A stretch of DNA of 64,000 bases from Moritella sp. PE36 (GCF_000170855.1 NZ_ABCQ01000002.1:124001-188000), one strand, 5' to 3'; shown: positions 1 through 9,082, counted from the first letter of the stretch. Numbers and translations are program-made. Notes: generated from the letters alone by a model not told the origin.

Positions 1-235
1 ATATGTGCCGATGCCGCTTAGTTTATTAAGTCATAATTTGACCCGGTTACAGAAGTACCAGTTACTGTATAACACCACGCATTCACTTGCTCAGTTAGCG
101 CAACAGCTAAACAGCAAAAAAGTAACCCAAGGTATTTTCTTTAATAAGTTGATCGCCGCCAGACGGGGTCATAATACAAGGATCTTGAATCAAGATGAAA
201 CGAGTAAAACAACTAATTTACAAATGGATCAGTAG
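1..235 (+). CDS. 3' end of an unidentified gene (cut by window edge)
   Basis: A reading frame is open from the left edge to a TAG at 233-235, about 77 codons. A GTG at 5 and an ATG at 11 exist, but the frame continues leftward, so this is probably the tail of a longer gene. The tail is polar and rich in Leu, Gln and Asn, with no membrane segment or motif that I recognise. It overlaps the start of the ATP-grasp gene at 195 by 41 bases, which suggests co-transcription with the ATP-grasp/MFS pair. Function unknown. Confidence 0.5.
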   Translation, partial: YVPMPLSLLSHNLTRLQKYQLLYNTTHSLAQLAQQLNSKKVTQGIFFNKLIAARRGHNTRILNQDETSKTTNLQMDQ

Positions 236-1103
236 CAAATTCATGGATGGCTGTAGTAACTACAACAGCCTAGAAGTACGCCGCGGTTGTCGCTCCAAGA
301 AACAGGCGCGTGATAAGTTTGCGGCGGGTAATATTCCTCATGCCCAAGGGACTATTTTCTTTAACCCTTTAACTGCGGTTAAGTTTGCTAAAGCGCATGG
401 TTTTCCATTAGTGATTAAACCCAATGTCAGTGGTTTTTCGCGTGGCAGTCATTTTCCTATTCGTAATTATAAAGAACTTTGGCGGGCGATGTTCTTGGCT
501 AAACTGTGGTGGCCGACGACGGTTGTAGAGCAATATTTACAAGGTAAAAACTACCGTGTTGTGATCACGAAAACGGGCGTAATTTCAGTCTTACAACGTT
601 ATCCCGCATTTGTAAACGGTGATGGAGTCAATACCATCAGCAGCTTAATCGAAACAGAAAATGCGGTACGTGAAAAAATGGGGCTTTATCCATGCAATAA
701 CCCGATATCTCAAGGCCAACAAACAATCAGTTATCTTGCTAAGCAAGGTTTAACCTTAACGTCAGTGCCCGATAACGAACAGCAAGTTGAATTGTTTTAT
801 CGTATATCGTTAGCACCGGGCGGCGTGGTTGAAACCATCAAGCGCGATCTGATACCAAGCTACAACCATGAATTGTTTGCCAAGGTATTAAATTTATTTG
901 ATGCTGAAATCTTAGGTATTGATGTGATCATGGAACAAGGTATTGAGCATGATGCCCGTGAGCAAAAGTTGATCTTCCTAGAAGTAAACTCACGCCCTTA
1001 TCTAAAAATGCACAACTACCCACGTTACGGTGAAGCAGATGATCTGTCAGGACAGTTAGGATTAATCAGCGTAGCGACTAACCAACAAGCAGACACCTTC
1101 TAA
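195..1103 (+). CDS. ATP-grasp ligase, cyanophycin-synthetase/GshAB-like C-terminal type
   Basis: A 302-aa cytoplasmic protein with a recognisable ATP-grasp fold. VIKPNVSGFSRG (about residues 74-85) is the nucleotide-binding strand and loop, VVEQYLQGKNYRVVI (about 111-125) is the second ATP-contacting region, and FLEVNSRP (about 260-267) is the metal-binding end. The central PAFVNGDGVNTI resembles the ATP-grasp domain of cyanophycin synthetases and bifunctional GshAB enzymes, which ligate amino acids through acyl phosphates. The N-terminal domain of those enzymes is missing, so the substrate is unknown. The stop overlaps the next gene's ATG (TAATG), so it is coupled to an MFS carrier that could move its product or substrate. 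An ATG at 243 is an alternative start that would avoid the overlap with the upstream gene; neither start has a strong ribosome site. Confidence 0.8.
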   Translation: MKRVKQLIYKWISSKFMDGCSNYNSLEVRRGCRSKKQARDKFAAGNIPHAQGTIFFNPLTAVKFAKAHGFPLVIKPNVSGFSRGSHFPIRNYKELWRAMFLAKLWWPTTVVEQYLQGKNYRVVITKTGVISVLQRYPAFVNGDGVNTISSLIETENAVREKMGLYPCNNPISQGQQTISYLAKQGLTLTSVPDNEQQVELFYRISLAPGGVVETIKRDLIPSYNHELFAKVLNLFDAEILGIDVIMEQGIEHDAREQKLIFLEVNSRPYLKMHNYPRYGEADDLSGQLGLISVATNQQADTF

Positions 1104-2284
1104 TGTCCTCGGTACTTCCTAAGCTGGCACCGGCCAGCTATTTCACTGTATTCTCGGCCATTCACAGCTTTGTGATTGGCTTATTACCTTTCTACCTGCC
1201 TATCCTTATCTGGCAGCAATACCAACAACTCGCGCCGCTGACAACGTTTATAGCCTGGACAGGTGCAGGCTATATAATGGCATTGTGGGGCTGGCATCAA
1301 CTATTCATCCGCGGTTACTGGCGCACCTTAGTAACACTCTCGTTTGTGTTCGAGGTAGGACTCATCTATGTGGCGCTATTCCATGCAGCAAGTACTCACT
1401 TGATCATACTCGGTTTACTCAATGGTCTGTTTAATTGCAGTTATTGGATGTTACAACGCATACTGTTTAACAGCATCAGTGGCCGTAATGATACCGGGCG
1501 CTTATTCGGTAATTTACAATTAATATTAGGCTTGAGCTTAAAACTGGGGATCTTGATTGGCGGCTATTTTATGCAATCGCAACCTTGGGTTATTTTTACC
1601 TTAAGTCTTATTGCTGGTCTGGGCTTTTGTATACTGACATTAAGTTCGCTAACCACACAGCACTTCGTCTATAAGCAAAGTGATCACTCACAACCGAAAT
1701 CGGTTATCAGTATACGTGATAAGATAGTGTTTCTCGTTGATGGTCCTTTTTTATACCTTGAAAGCTACTTATGGGTGGTGAGTATTTTTCATCTCACTAA
1801 CAATGATACCAGTCAATTTAGCTTAACCGTTATCGCCCTTTCGTTATCCTTGGGGTTAATCTTTTACTTCATCAAAAACACCATCGATAAGCAACCTCAA
1901 TATCGGTTATACCAAGTGGCGACACTGCTTTATCTTGGCGGTTGGTTAATGCGGGGTTGGATCTCGGCTGATTGGAGCGGCTTTGCCATCGGTTTAGGCT
2001 TACTGAGTATTGCCTTTGCCACGGCGCTGTTTCGCTTATACTTCAACAAGCGTTTTTATGATAAAGCCAAACAACAAGCCAATTACCACTACTTAATCAG
2101 TAAAAGCCTGTATTCTCAGCTTGGCATTGTGGTGTTTTTTACCGGTTTAACGGTACTATCGAATCTAACAAGCTTTAGCTTAAGCCAGGTATATTGGGCG
2201 GTCTTACCCTTAATTGCAGTTTATGTGTTGTATCAGCAGATTGATCACAACGATAAGCCGATCGACAAATGCATCGCATCATAA
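1103..2284 (+). CDS. MFS-type membrane transporter
   Basis: A 393-aa, highly hydrophobic protein with about 12 predicted membrane segments, organised as two halves around a polar loop near residues 190-205 (KQSDHSQPKSV). This layout fits a major facilitator superfamily carrier. I see no family signature that gives the substrate. Its ATG overlaps the stop of the ATP-grasp gene (TAATG), so the two proteins are made together. The likely role is export or uptake of the compound handled by the ligase; that is inference from the gene pair only. A hairpin follows at 2292-2309 without a T-run. Confidence 0.75.
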   Translation: MSSVLPKLAPASYFTVFSAIHSFVIGLLPFYLPILIWQQYQQLAPLTTFIAWTGAGYIMALWGWHQLFIRGYWRTLVTLSFVFEVGLIYVALFHAASTHLIILGLLNGLFNCSYWMLQRILFNSISGRNDTGRLFGNLQLILGLSLKLGILIGGYFMQSQPWVIFTLSLIAGLGFCILTLSSLTTQHFVYKQSDHSQPKSVISIRDKIVFLVDGPFLYLESYLWVVSIFHLTNNDTSQFSLTVIALSLSLGLIFYFIKNTIDKQPQYRLYQVATLLYLGGWLMRGWISADWSGFAIGLGLLSIAFATALFRLYFNKRFYDKAKQQANYHYLISKSLYSQLGIVVFFTGLTVLSNLTSFSLSQVYWAVLPLIAVYVLYQQIDHNDKPIDKCIAS

Positions 2285-2291
2285 ACAACAA

Positions 2292-2309
2292 AGCCGTAGA
2301 GATACGGCT
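2292..2309 (+). terminator. hairpin after the MFS gene, lacking a T-run
   Basis: A perfect 7-bp stem (AGCCGTA, loop GAGA, TACGGCT) lies 8 bases after the MFS stop. No run of T follows; instead a fragment of the TATACCCAAGCTA repeat begins at about 2318. The terminator tail may have been replaced when the fragment arrived, or this is only a processing hairpin. Confidence 0.4.
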
Positions 2310-2317
2310 GAACGTTA

Positions 2318-2330
2318 TATACCCAAGCTA
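2318..2330. repeat. terminal fragment of the TATACCCAAGC palindromic element
   Basis: The 13 bases TATACCCAAGCTA match the end of the longer elements at 7417-7680 and 16384-16555. Only the terminus is present, so this is a remnant or a chance match. Confidence 0.35.
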
Positions 2331-2358
2331 AGTTAAAGCCATAAAAATACTGGCAAGT

Positions 2359-3228
2359 TCAGACTACTTCAACGCAAGTTTCTCGCTGTGGATATAAAGC
2401 ATAAGACTGATGTTGCTTCGATGAACACGGACAACCACAGACATAATTCATTTTAAGTTGCTTACGGGTAGCAATGAGATGAGTAAAACTGACCGTATGT
2501 GCATCATCACGGTGCATACAAACCGATAAATAAGACGGTGCAGGCTCATGACTGGCATGAAATCGTGTCAGCGCTAAACTGTTCTTATCATCAATACACC
2601 GCTGATTCGTTAATTCAATAATGTTTTCTTCAACGCTATCAATATCAACCGGCGCAGGCGTTGGGCTTATTTCCAGCTCATCATTGCACCCGTCGCCTGA
2701 AAATAACACCTGGTGCTGTAATAAGATGGCGTTATGGTGGTCTTCGCGGTAGTTAGTCACTTCGGCTAGCGCAATTGATGACGATATCATCGGTGATACA
2801 GCGGTCACAGTGGTGAGTTCAAAACCATCCCAACGTACCGCATAGACATCTCCAATTTGTGTCGTGAGATGACTTGGGAACACTAATAACGTAAAGGCAG
2901 CATAGCGCTGTAAAGGCAGTTTTTTTAATGCCGCCCGGATCTTCGTCAGTGACGTATTACTGATTAATGATTTGACTAATAAACCACGGCTGATCAGTAT
3001 TTTCTCGGGCGGTTTTTGTTGATAATAATTCAGTAAACATATCGATAAACCCGCTTGATTCATCGCAATCCAACTGCCCCCACCAACCGGATCCACAGGC
3101 ATCAAATATTTAACGCCAAGATCATTAAAGTATTTTGGTGAGTATGCCAGAGCACGGCCCTTTTGCTCATCTCGGTTAAAGAAGACTTGATAGCCATCAT
3201 TTGCCAACAACCAGCTTACTGTACACAT
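2359..3228 (-). CDS. NRDE family protein (TANGO2-like)
   Basis: A 289-aa protein that starts MCTVSWLL and carries the family's Asn-Arg-Asp-Glu motif (FFNRDEQKGR) at about residues 16-25, followed by the conserved GGGSWIAMNQAG block at about 49-60. These mark the NRDE/TANGO2 family, whose members start with Met-Cys as if an N-terminal cysteine were exposed. The bacterial biochemical role is not settled. The C-terminus has a Cys-rich stretch (CGCPCSS) that is unusual for the family. Its start overlaps the end of the upstream DinB-like gene by 13 bases, so the two form an operon. Confidence 0.85.
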   Translation of the reverse strand: MCTVSWLLANDGYQVFFNRDEQKGRALAYSPKYFNDLGVKYLMPVDPVGGGSWIAMNQAGLSICLLNYYQQKPPEKILISRGLLVKSLISNTSLTKIRAALKKLPLQRYAAFTLLVFPSHLTTQIGDVYAVRWDGFELTTVTAVSPMISSSIALAEVTNYREDHHNAILLQHQVLFSGDGCNDELEISPTPAPVDIDSVEENIIELTNQRCIDDKNSLALTRFHASHEPAPSYLSVCMHRDDAHTVSFTHLIATRKQLKMNYVCGCPCSSKQHQSYALYPQRETCVEVV

Positions 3229-3758
3229 GATGAACCATTCCTCAATGCAGTGAGTGTCGCAGGTGCAATGCCCATATTTTTCGGTGTATCGAAGTCACAC
3301 AATTTTGCCGAAATATCCATTAATGCATAATGATGGATCGCATGCGTACTGACAAATATAAGCTCACGCATTAATGATGTTTCAACTTCCGCGACTAAGG
3401 TATTAACCACTGATACTTCTGTCGACATCATTATTTTGTTGTTCATCATGTGCGGCTGTAATGTGAGCAGCCAAGTTTTGATATGTTCTAATTCAGATAA
3501 GCCCGTCATACGACACGATTCAACCAGCGCCCCACGACGACGAACATCATAATCAATTACTCCAACATGTTCTTTTAATACATAATAAAGATCGAGAATG
3601 TGACGTAAATGCTCACCAATACAGCTCGTCATATAAGGCTTCGCACGCATACAATATTGCTCATTGGTCATCGCCATGAGTAAAGTAATCCCTTGGTCTA
3701 AACCTTCTATATTCCCTTTTATTACCGTTCTAAATTGCTCTACAGGGCCTGACACCAT
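3216..3758 (-). CDS. DinB-like four-helix protein
   Basis: A 180-aa, mostly helical protein. GEHLRHILDLY (about residues 48-58) and FVSTHAIHHYALM (about 135-147) place histidines where the DinB/YfiT fold binds a divalent metal. Members are often thiol-dependent transferases or have no known substrate. It is the first gene of a two-gene leftward operon with the NRDE protein, overlapping it by 13 bases. No specific reaction can be assigned. Confidence 0.75.
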   Translation of the reverse strand: MVSGPVEQFRTVIKGNIEGLDQGITLLMAMTNEQYCMRAKPYMTSCIGEHLRHILDLYYVLKEHVGVIDYDVRRRGALVESCRMTGLSELEHIKTWLLTLQPHMMNNKIMMSTEVSVVNTLVAEVETSLMRELIFVSTHAIHHYALMDISAKLCDFDTPKNMGIAPATLTALRNGSSCVQ

Positions 3759-3986
3759 AATTATTCCTTTTATCAGTACTTATTCTAAGTAAAGCATACA
3801 TCAAATACGGGGGTTAATTTATCACGAAAAAATCACAATTTGAGTGAGAAAGCGTACCATATCAACCCGTGTTTACTGAATAAATAGGTGAACATTGAAA
3901 CTAATTGGTAAATTATTACTCATTTAGCTAACATTTATGATAAATTAGGGGAAGATAGCAAATACTTTAAATTGATGGGACACTCC

Positions 3987-4328
3987 ATGTTAAATGATTT
4001 TTTAAATAAATTATCGGCACAACCAACTACTATTCAGTTCGAAGATGTCATCGCTGTTATTGATGAAAGCTATGATTTCACAGCCACTAAATTTTATAAT
4101 GGCTACCTAGTAAACGAAGCAACTGAAAACACCGGTTCATGCAAATTGTTTGCACTAGGTCGTTTAAATAAATTCACCAAACAGCAAATGCTAGAGTGTT
4201 TCGGTACTTATTACCGTGATGACGTACTAAATAACCCAGACGGTGATGACCATGCCAACATCCGTTACTTTATGCGTACTGGCTGGTCAGGTATTCAATT
4301 CGAAACACTGCCGCTAAAATTAAAATAA
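3987..4328 (+). CDS. HopJ family protein
   Basis: A 113-aa protein beginning MLNDFLNKLSAQP with the internal block KLFALGRLNKFTKQQMLECFG. These match the small HopJ family, named after a Pseudomonas syringae type III effector but widespread in free-living gammaproteobacteria with no type III system; a housekeeping role is more likely than secretion. I chose the ATG at 3987 because GGGAC lies six bases upstream and family members begin here. TTG 3972 and ATG 3975 in the same frame lack a ribosome site. Confidence 0.8.
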   Translation: MLNDFLNKLSAQPTTIQFEDVIAVIDESYDFTATKFYNGYLVNEATENTGSCKLFALGRLNKFTKQQMLECFGTYYRDDVLNNPDGDDHANIRYFMRTGWSGIQFETLPLKLK

Positions 4329-4379
4329 TGTTAATGCGTTAACATTATGTTGAGGCAGAGAAAGCCTTATTTTCTCTGC
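4325..4379 (+). terminator. two hairpins after hopJ-like gene
   Basis: A perfect 10-bp inverted repeat (ATAATGTTAA, loop TGCG) spans 4325-4348 and includes the stop codon of the HopJ gene. A second stem of 9 bp (GCAGAGAAA, loop GCCTTAT) spans 4355-4379. Neither is followed by a T-run, so they may protect the mRNA end or act as weak terminators. An eight-C tract lies at 4428-4435. Confidence 0.45.
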
Positions 4380-4563
4380 TCACATTCCCCCTCATATTGA
4401 GAATGATTAATCACTTTACAGAGCAATCCCCCCCCTAGCAACATTGCTTAGCATAAAATAATCTCCATACTGAATCTATCTTACTAACCAAATTTAACCC
4501 GTTATACTTATAGCAACTGCGTTATGTCTCCCAGCTTTAGCAAACAGCTAACAAGGAGTTGAT

Positions 4564-5244
4564 ATGTATATTCATCTAAATGGTTTTGACTTTGAGTTTT
4601 CAAAGCAAGTGATCGCTTCTTTTATCAACAGCACTGATTATCAAAGTCAATCATCTGACATCGCAGGTATCCACCTTGCCGATACTTATCAGCAGATGCT
4701 GCATGCTGGCATCAGTAAAAGTGAACTGATAAAAGCAATATTAAACTATCATATCAGTGCCTTAAATGAAGATGGCATCAGTGTTAATGCGATCAAAGAA
4801 TCGACGTATAGCGATATCAATGTCAGTTTTTTAATTGATGTCAAAAGTGATAGCTTTGCCCGATTTTTAAATTTCGATGATCATAAAACAGAAGACACCG
4901 TATGTATTAATATGCGTAATTTTGACCATCAATTTACCCTCACCTATTCCCAGTTAATTCAACTTGAAGAGTCTTATCAAGACAAAACACCAGAACAACT
5001 ACTCATACTGTTTTTAGAAACATTTAAAACGATTATGGAAAGCGAAGACACCGTATCACGACAATGCCATTACGCCATTCTTGTCAGTACAGGATTACTG
5101 TTATTTGCAGATCAACTCAATATTCTTGATGCCATCCAGTATAGTGAGATTGAATTTGAGCTGAACACCGACCGACTTTTATTAAATTTACCCGCGGGTT
5201 TAGAGACCTGCTTATTTGAACTCGAATTTAATACCGAAATTTAA
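4564..5244 (+). CDS. hypothetical cytoplasmic protein
   Basis: A 226-aa acidic protein with no signal peptide, membrane segment or motif that I recognise. It is rich in Asp, Glu, Ile and Leu and appears alpha/beta. The start is well supported by AAGGAG (4553-4558) placed just upstream. A 13-bp tandem duplication (5227-5239 and 5240-5252) covers the stop codon: without the second copy the protein would end with one extra residue (NTEIE rather than NTEI). It stands alone between HopJ and a chemoreceptor gene. Function unknown. Confidence 0.7.
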   Translation: MYIHLNGFDFEFSKQVIASFINSTDYQSQSSDIAGIHLADTYQQMLHAGISKSELIKAILNYHISALNEDGISVNAIKESTYSDINVSFLIDVKSDSFARFLNFDDHKTEDTVCINMRNFDHQFTLTYSQLIQLEESYQDKTPEQLLILFLETFKTIMESEDTVSRQCHYAILVSTGLLLFADQLNILDAIQYSEIEFELNTDRLLLNLPAGLETCLFELEFNTEI

Positions 5245-5252
5245 TACCGAAA
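5227..5252. repeat. 13-bp tandem duplication across a stop codon
   Basis: TTTAATACCGAAA occurs twice without a gap. The second copy supplies the TAA that ends the preceding gene. The single-copy version would stay open for one more codon (GAA) before TAA, so the change is nearly neutral. Confidence 0.85.
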
Positions 5253-5263
5253 TCGAATAACAC

Positions 5264-5314
5264 AAATAACCAACAAATAACCAACAAATAACCAACAAAT
5301 AACCAACAAATAAG
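5264..5314. repeat. 11-bp tandem repeat, four copies plus partial
   Basis: AAATAACCAAC is repeated at 5264, 5275, 5286 and 5297, followed by a partial AAATAAG. It lies just after the hypothetical gene in the AT-rich leader of the chemoreceptor gene. It is a variable-number repeat candidate with no visible function. Confidence 0.9.
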
Positions 5315-5460
5315 TATATAAAGCAACACCCCCCAGCTTTAACAATAAAAATATGTAAAATAAATTAAAATTTATCAATTTATTTTTATTTGTAACAAAC
5401 TAATTTTTAAAATAAAAATATTTTCCCGGCTAAAAAAGATGATTTCACTCCATTTACTCT

Positions 5461-5487
5461 TAAAGAAATTACATTTCAAGCCGACTA
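5461..5487 (+). promoter_or_regulatory. FliA (sigma-28) type promoter for chemoreceptor
   Basis: TAAAGAAA, 11 bases, then GCCGACTA closely matches the flagellar sigma-28 consensus (TAAAGTTT-N11-GCCGATAA), with exact spacing and TAAAG and GCCGA intact. It lies about 55 bases upstream of the chemoreceptor start at 5541, a usual place for a class 3 chemotaxis promoter. Confidence 0.7.
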
Positions 5488-5540
5488 TATAGACCTAGCC
5501 ACGGGGTTGGCAATGTTAATTAGGTAGGATATTGTAGAAG

Positions 5541-7370
5541 ATGAAAATCAGAGATAAATTATTAGGGCTTACAGGTATTTCAGTCAGCGCACTGCTATTG
5601 GTACTCGGTATGTCTTGGGTTGCCAACGAAAAAATCATGGGTATTAACCATGCTGCAACCGATGTAAAACAATTAGAAGTTACGCTCTTAAATTTACGCC
5701 GTAATGAAAAAGATTTTTTATTACGCTTAGATGCAAAGTATCTCGATAAATTTCAAGCCAACTACATATTATTTCAAACTGAATTGAGGCTGCTAACAGA
5801 AGAACTCACCACGCTCAATATTATTGTGCCAAGTGCGGCCACCTTGCCGGCGTCAATGAAAGATTATAATAGCACGGTGAACGCACTGGTCAGCAATTAT
5901 CAAACACTGGGACTGAGCAATGAACAGGGTTTGCTGAAACGCCTAAATAGTGGTTATAAGCGGCTGCTGCAAACTGCGGATCGCTATAACCGTAATCTGT
6001 TAATTACCACCGATCTTGCACAAACCGCTAAAATATTTGCATTACTGGGTAAACAAGAATACTACCTGGACTACCAAGCTAAGTTGGCGCTTTATGACCA
6101 GCAACTCGCGCTTGATTTTGGTAGTAACTATACTGATTTCCGTGCCACGATGGCTGAGATCATTACGCAATATAACACGATAGGTAATACGCCAAAAACG
6201 GGATTACGTGGTGAAATGCGGGGATATTCACATCAAGTTGAACGTATCTTTAAAACCATGAGTCAGCAACTCAATGACGAAATAGTAAACCAACAGCAGC
6301 AAACAATGATGTTTACTATTATAGCGGTATTAATCGTGATAATAGCCCTGCTCACACTGTCTTGGTTAATTAGCAGCTCTATCCAACGTCGTATACAAAG
6401 CCTAAGTAGCTTGATGGCAACGATAGCTAAAAGCCATGATTTAACGGCTGTTGCGGATGAAAAAGGTAACGATGAATTATCACAAATGGCCGGTAACTTT
6501 AACTATTTATTAGCCCATTTACGTGAACTTGTCAGCAATGTTCAGTCTGCAGTATATGAACTTGGTTCGGCATCCGCACAATTACAAGAACGTAGTATTG
6601 ATTCTGAAGACGCAATGAGCCGCCAACAAGCCGAAACGGATGCAGTCGCAACAGCCATTACAGAAATGGGCTCAACCATTCGCGAAATTGCTCACAATAC
6701 CGAAAGTGCAGCAAGTAATGCGGACAATAGCCATAACGGCGCAATGGAAGGTTTATCTGAAGTAAGTGCAACCAAAGATCGTATTCGCATTTTATCTGAC
6801 GACTTATCTAAAACCAGTGAGGAAATCTCAAACCTTTCTACCCTGTCAGATAACATCGGGTCAGTGCTGGATGTGATCCGTTCAATCGCAGAGCAAACCA
6901 ATTTACTGGCACTAAATGCCGCTATCGAGGCTGCCCGAGCAGGTGAACAAGGTCGAGGTTTTGCGGTTGTGGCCGATGAAGTACGCTCTTTGGCATTAAG
7001 AACCCGTCAATCTACAGAAGAGATCACCGGTATTATTGCGACATTGCAAGAGCAAACGGGCCAGGTTGTTCTACACATTAGCCGTTGCCATGAACAAGGC
7101 GAATTAAGCGTAGAGCAAGCCGATAGCGCTGAATCTAAGATTGGTCAAATCATGTCTGATATGCAGCTCATCATGGATACCAGCACTCAGATAGCCACAG
7201 CCGTTGAACAGCAAACTGTCGTCTCTGATGAAATAGGCCGTAACGTCACTTCAATTCGTGATATCACTAGCCAAAACTCACAAATCACGCATGAAAACGC
7301 ACAAGCAGCCAGCGCAATTGCGGATCAGGCTAAAAACCTAGATCGAGCCATTGCGCAATATACCGTGTAA
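5541..7370 (+). CDS. methyl-accepting chemotaxis protein with HBM-type sensor domain
   Basis: A 609-aa inner-membrane receptor. TM1 is at about 7-28, then a helical periplasmic domain (about 40-250) starting [11 protein letters not shown], typical of helical bimodular (HBM) sensors that bind organic acids. TM2 is at about 257-280, followed by HAMP (about 281-335) and the signalling coiled coil, whose conserved tip [20 protein letters not shown] is near residue 451. It would bind CheW and CheA. There is no C-terminal CheR/CheB-tethering pentapeptide (ends AQYTV). A sigma-28 promoter lies upstream, linking it to the flagellar regulon. It is followed by an inserted palindromic repeat element that separates it from a terminator at 7681. 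Confidence 0.93.
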   Translation: MKIRDKLLGLTGISVSALLLVLGMSWVANEKIMGINHAATDVKQLEVTLLNLRRNEKDFLLRLDAKYLDKFQANYILFQTELRLLTEELTTLNIIVPSAATLPASMKDYNSTVNALVSNYQTLGLSNEQGLLKRLNSGYKRLLQTADRYNRNLLITTDLAQTAKIFALLGKQEYYLDYQAKLALYDQQLALDFGSNYTDFRATMAEIITQYNTIGNTPKTGLRGEMRGYSHQVERIFKTMSQQLNDEIVNQQQQTMMFTIIAVLIVIIALLTLSWLISSSIQRRIQSLSSLMATIAKSHDLTAVADEKGNDELSQMAGNFNYLLAHLRELVSNVQSAVYELGSASAQLQERSIDSEDAMSRQQAETDAVATAITEMGSTIREIAHNTESAASNADNSHNGAMEGLSEVSATKDRIRILSDDLSKTSEEISNLSTLSDNIGSVLDVIRSIAEQTNLLALNAAIEAARAGEQGRGFAVVADEVRSLALRTRQSTEEITGIIATLQEQTGQVVLHISRCHEQGELSVEQADSAESKIGQIMSDMQLIMDTSTQIATAVEQQTVVSDEIGRNVTSIRDITSQNSQITHENAQAASAIADQAKNLDRAIAQYTV

Positions 7371-7416
7371 TAACACTGCTTATCGGTACGTTTTGATAAT
7401 AACTCGATAACAGATA

Positions 7417-7680
7417 TATACCCAAGCTACTTCAAGATGCACAATCAGCAAGCCGAAAGGAGAGGATATTCAAGGCATGAAGTCGAGGATTTAGTTATTC
7501 TAAATTAAGACTTCATAACGCTGAAGATGCCTTCGTTCGGCTTGCCCTACGGGAGGCGAGCAGGAATAACAGTACAGCGTTACAATATTTGAAAATGGAA
7601 TAACCATTATCTACATATTGCGCCTTGCTCTGATATCCCTGCTCGTCTCTGATATAGCATCTTGAAGTAACTTGGGTATA
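7417..7680. mobile_element. MITE-like palindromic element, long copy
   Basis: A 264-bp non-coding element with inverted ends: it begins TATACCCAAGCTACTTCAAG and ends in the near complement, CTTGAAGTAACTTGGGTATA. It matches the reverse complement of the 172-bp element at 16384-16555 over both arms (for example GGCATGAAGTCGAGGATTTA), but carries about 92 extra bases in the middle (roughly 7545-7640). It has no transposase and would need one in trans. It sits between a chemoreceptor stop and a terminator hairpin. Confidence 0.8.
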
Positions 7681-7710
7681 AAAGACCGAAGTCATCGCTT
7701 TGGTCTTTTT
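7681..7710 (+). terminator. rho-independent terminator after chemoreceptor/repeat element
   Basis: An 11-bp stem with one G-T pair (AAAGACCGAAG with CTTTGGTCTTT, loop TCATCG) is followed by further T. It points rightward, so it most likely ended the chemoreceptor transcript before the repeat element was inserted between them. Confidence 0.75.
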
Positions 7711-7741
7711 GTATCTATACCCTCACCATCAGAGAGTTAGA

Positions 7742-8281
7742 TTAACTATTTTCTTTTATCGCTTGTTGCATCGCTAACCAATTTTCGACTACCGGATGCA
7801 ATACCCTATTGTCCAGATCAACCATCACCGAACCGTTCAGTTCTGAGTCAGCCGTTAATAATGAATGCGGTGCCACAGCCTTGCCTGATTTCAAGGCAAT
7901 TTCTTTCACTAACCCAATCGCGACTAATTTGTTGCCACAAAAAAACTGATGCTGGTAATAAAAATATTTATCATCGCAACTCAAAATTTCCGTAGTCATC
8001 GTAAACGCTTGAAATGGACGAATCGGTTTTAAATAAATAAAATCTTGCGCGGCAATCATACGTAAACCATAACGACCAGATAACGCCAGTCGAGAACTAT
8101 GCCAGATACCAAAACGGCCTAATTCCATGAAACTAAATACCCGGTAATTAGGTAAATGATCACGCCAACCCAGATCGTGTAACCAAACTCGAAACCGATC
8201 ACTGCGTTTATCAACCAGTGCCACCGCATCCTGCTTACGGGCACTAAAGATAATGATGAGCATTCTAAAAAATAAATTCAT
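7742..8281 (-). CDS. hot-dog thioesterase-like protein (4HBT_2/THEM6 type)
   Basis: A 179-aa protein. A hydrophobic N-terminus (MNLFFRMLIIIFSAR) precedes a hot-dog fold: FSFMELGRFGIWHSSRL (about residues 55-70) aligns with the thioesterase active-site helix, and DFIYLKPIRPFQAFTMTTEI with the central strands. The family includes acyl-CoA thioesterases and the membrane-associated THEM6; the substrate is unknown. I chose the ATG at 8281 because GGGAG lies six bases upstream. Upstream in-frame codons at 8296 and 8317 would place that ribosome site inside the gene. Confidence 0.75.
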   Translation of the reverse strand: MNLFFRMLIIIFSARKQDAVALVDKRSDRFRVWLHDLGWRDHLPNYRVFSFMELGRFGIWHSSRLALSGRYGLRMIAAQDFIYLKPIRPFQAFTMTTEILSCDDKYFYYQHQFFCGNKLVAIGLVKEIALKSGKAVAPHSLLTADSELNGSVMVDLDNRVLHPVVENWLAMQQAIKENS

Positions 8282-8408
8282 GTAACTCCCTTTCATAAAA
8301 ATAAATTGACGTACCATACTGACCTAAGTACATATAATGTAAAGCAAATACAATGTAAATATAAAACAAAGCGACTATGAAATAGTATTCATACTATGTT
8401 TAGTCTCG

Positions 8409-9023
8409 CTACGCCAATGTCATCGAAACACCGAGAACAATAAACAACATGCCGCAACCCTGATTAAAACGCTGCCCGCTTTGCATTAATTTAGGACGAA
8501 TACTGTGAGCAACGCATGCGATGCCATATTCAGCCAAAAATTCAACACAAATAAAGGTGATCGCAATAACAATAAACTGCGGCAGTAACGCCACATCAGG
8601 ATCAATAAACTGAGCTAAGAATGCGGTAAAGAACAGTAATACTTTCGGATTTGATAACGCTGCAAAAAAACCTTGTCGAAACAAACTAGTAGGACTATAT
8701 ATTTGGCTTTCAGCAAGCTCGGTCAACTCCAGCGCAGGGGCATACCATAGCTTGATACCCAACCAAACTAGATACGCAGCACCAACCCACTGCAATGCTA
8801 TCATGGCATCAGGTTGCGCTTGCAATACCGCACCTAAACCAAACATAGCGATTGCAATTAAGATCAAAAATCCAAACACACCACCACATATAGTAAACAG
8901 TGTACGTCGGTGTCCATAACGCGCACCGTGGCTCAATGCCAATAATGAATTAGGCCCAGGCACGACCGCCAGCCCCATTGCCGCAACTAAAAATACTAAC
9001 CAAAGATTAAACGCCATAACCAT
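8409..9023 (-). CDS. LysE/RhtB family amino-acid exporter
   Basis: A 204-aa inner-membrane protein with about six membrane segments. The early GLAVVPGPNSLLALSHGARYG motif with its conserved Pro-Gly-Pro, and the later FFAALSNPKVLLFFTAFLAQF block, are hallmarks of LysE/RhtB exporters, which pump out amino acids or related metabolites in exchange for protons. It is divergently transcribed from a GlxA-type AraC regulator (start 9149), which likely controls it. The start is not certain: ATG 9023 is listed, while GTG 9029 and ATG 9017 are possible. Confidence 0.85.
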   Translation of the reverse strand: MVMAFNLWLVFLVAAMGLAVVPGPNSLLALSHGARYGHRRTLFTICGGVFGFLILIAIAMFGLGAVLQAQPDAMIALQWVGAAYLVWLGIKLWYAPALELTELAESQIYSPTSLFRQGFFAALSNPKVLLFFTAFLAQFIDPDVALLPQFIVIAITFICVEFLAEYGIACVAHSIRPKLMQSGQRFNQGCGMLFIVLGVSMTLA

Positions 9024-9082
9024 ATCCACATGAACAGAAGTACAATGAGTATAAATTCCAACAATAAAAATGAACGGTATAA

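Noticed and set aside
3987..4328. Type III secreted effector
   Set aside because: The HopJ name comes from a plant pathogen, but family members occur widely without a type III system and none is present here.
7513..7695. Leftward 60-codon frame inside the palindromic element
   Set aside because: It lies within a non-coding repeat element and is not kept in the second copy; no ribosome site.
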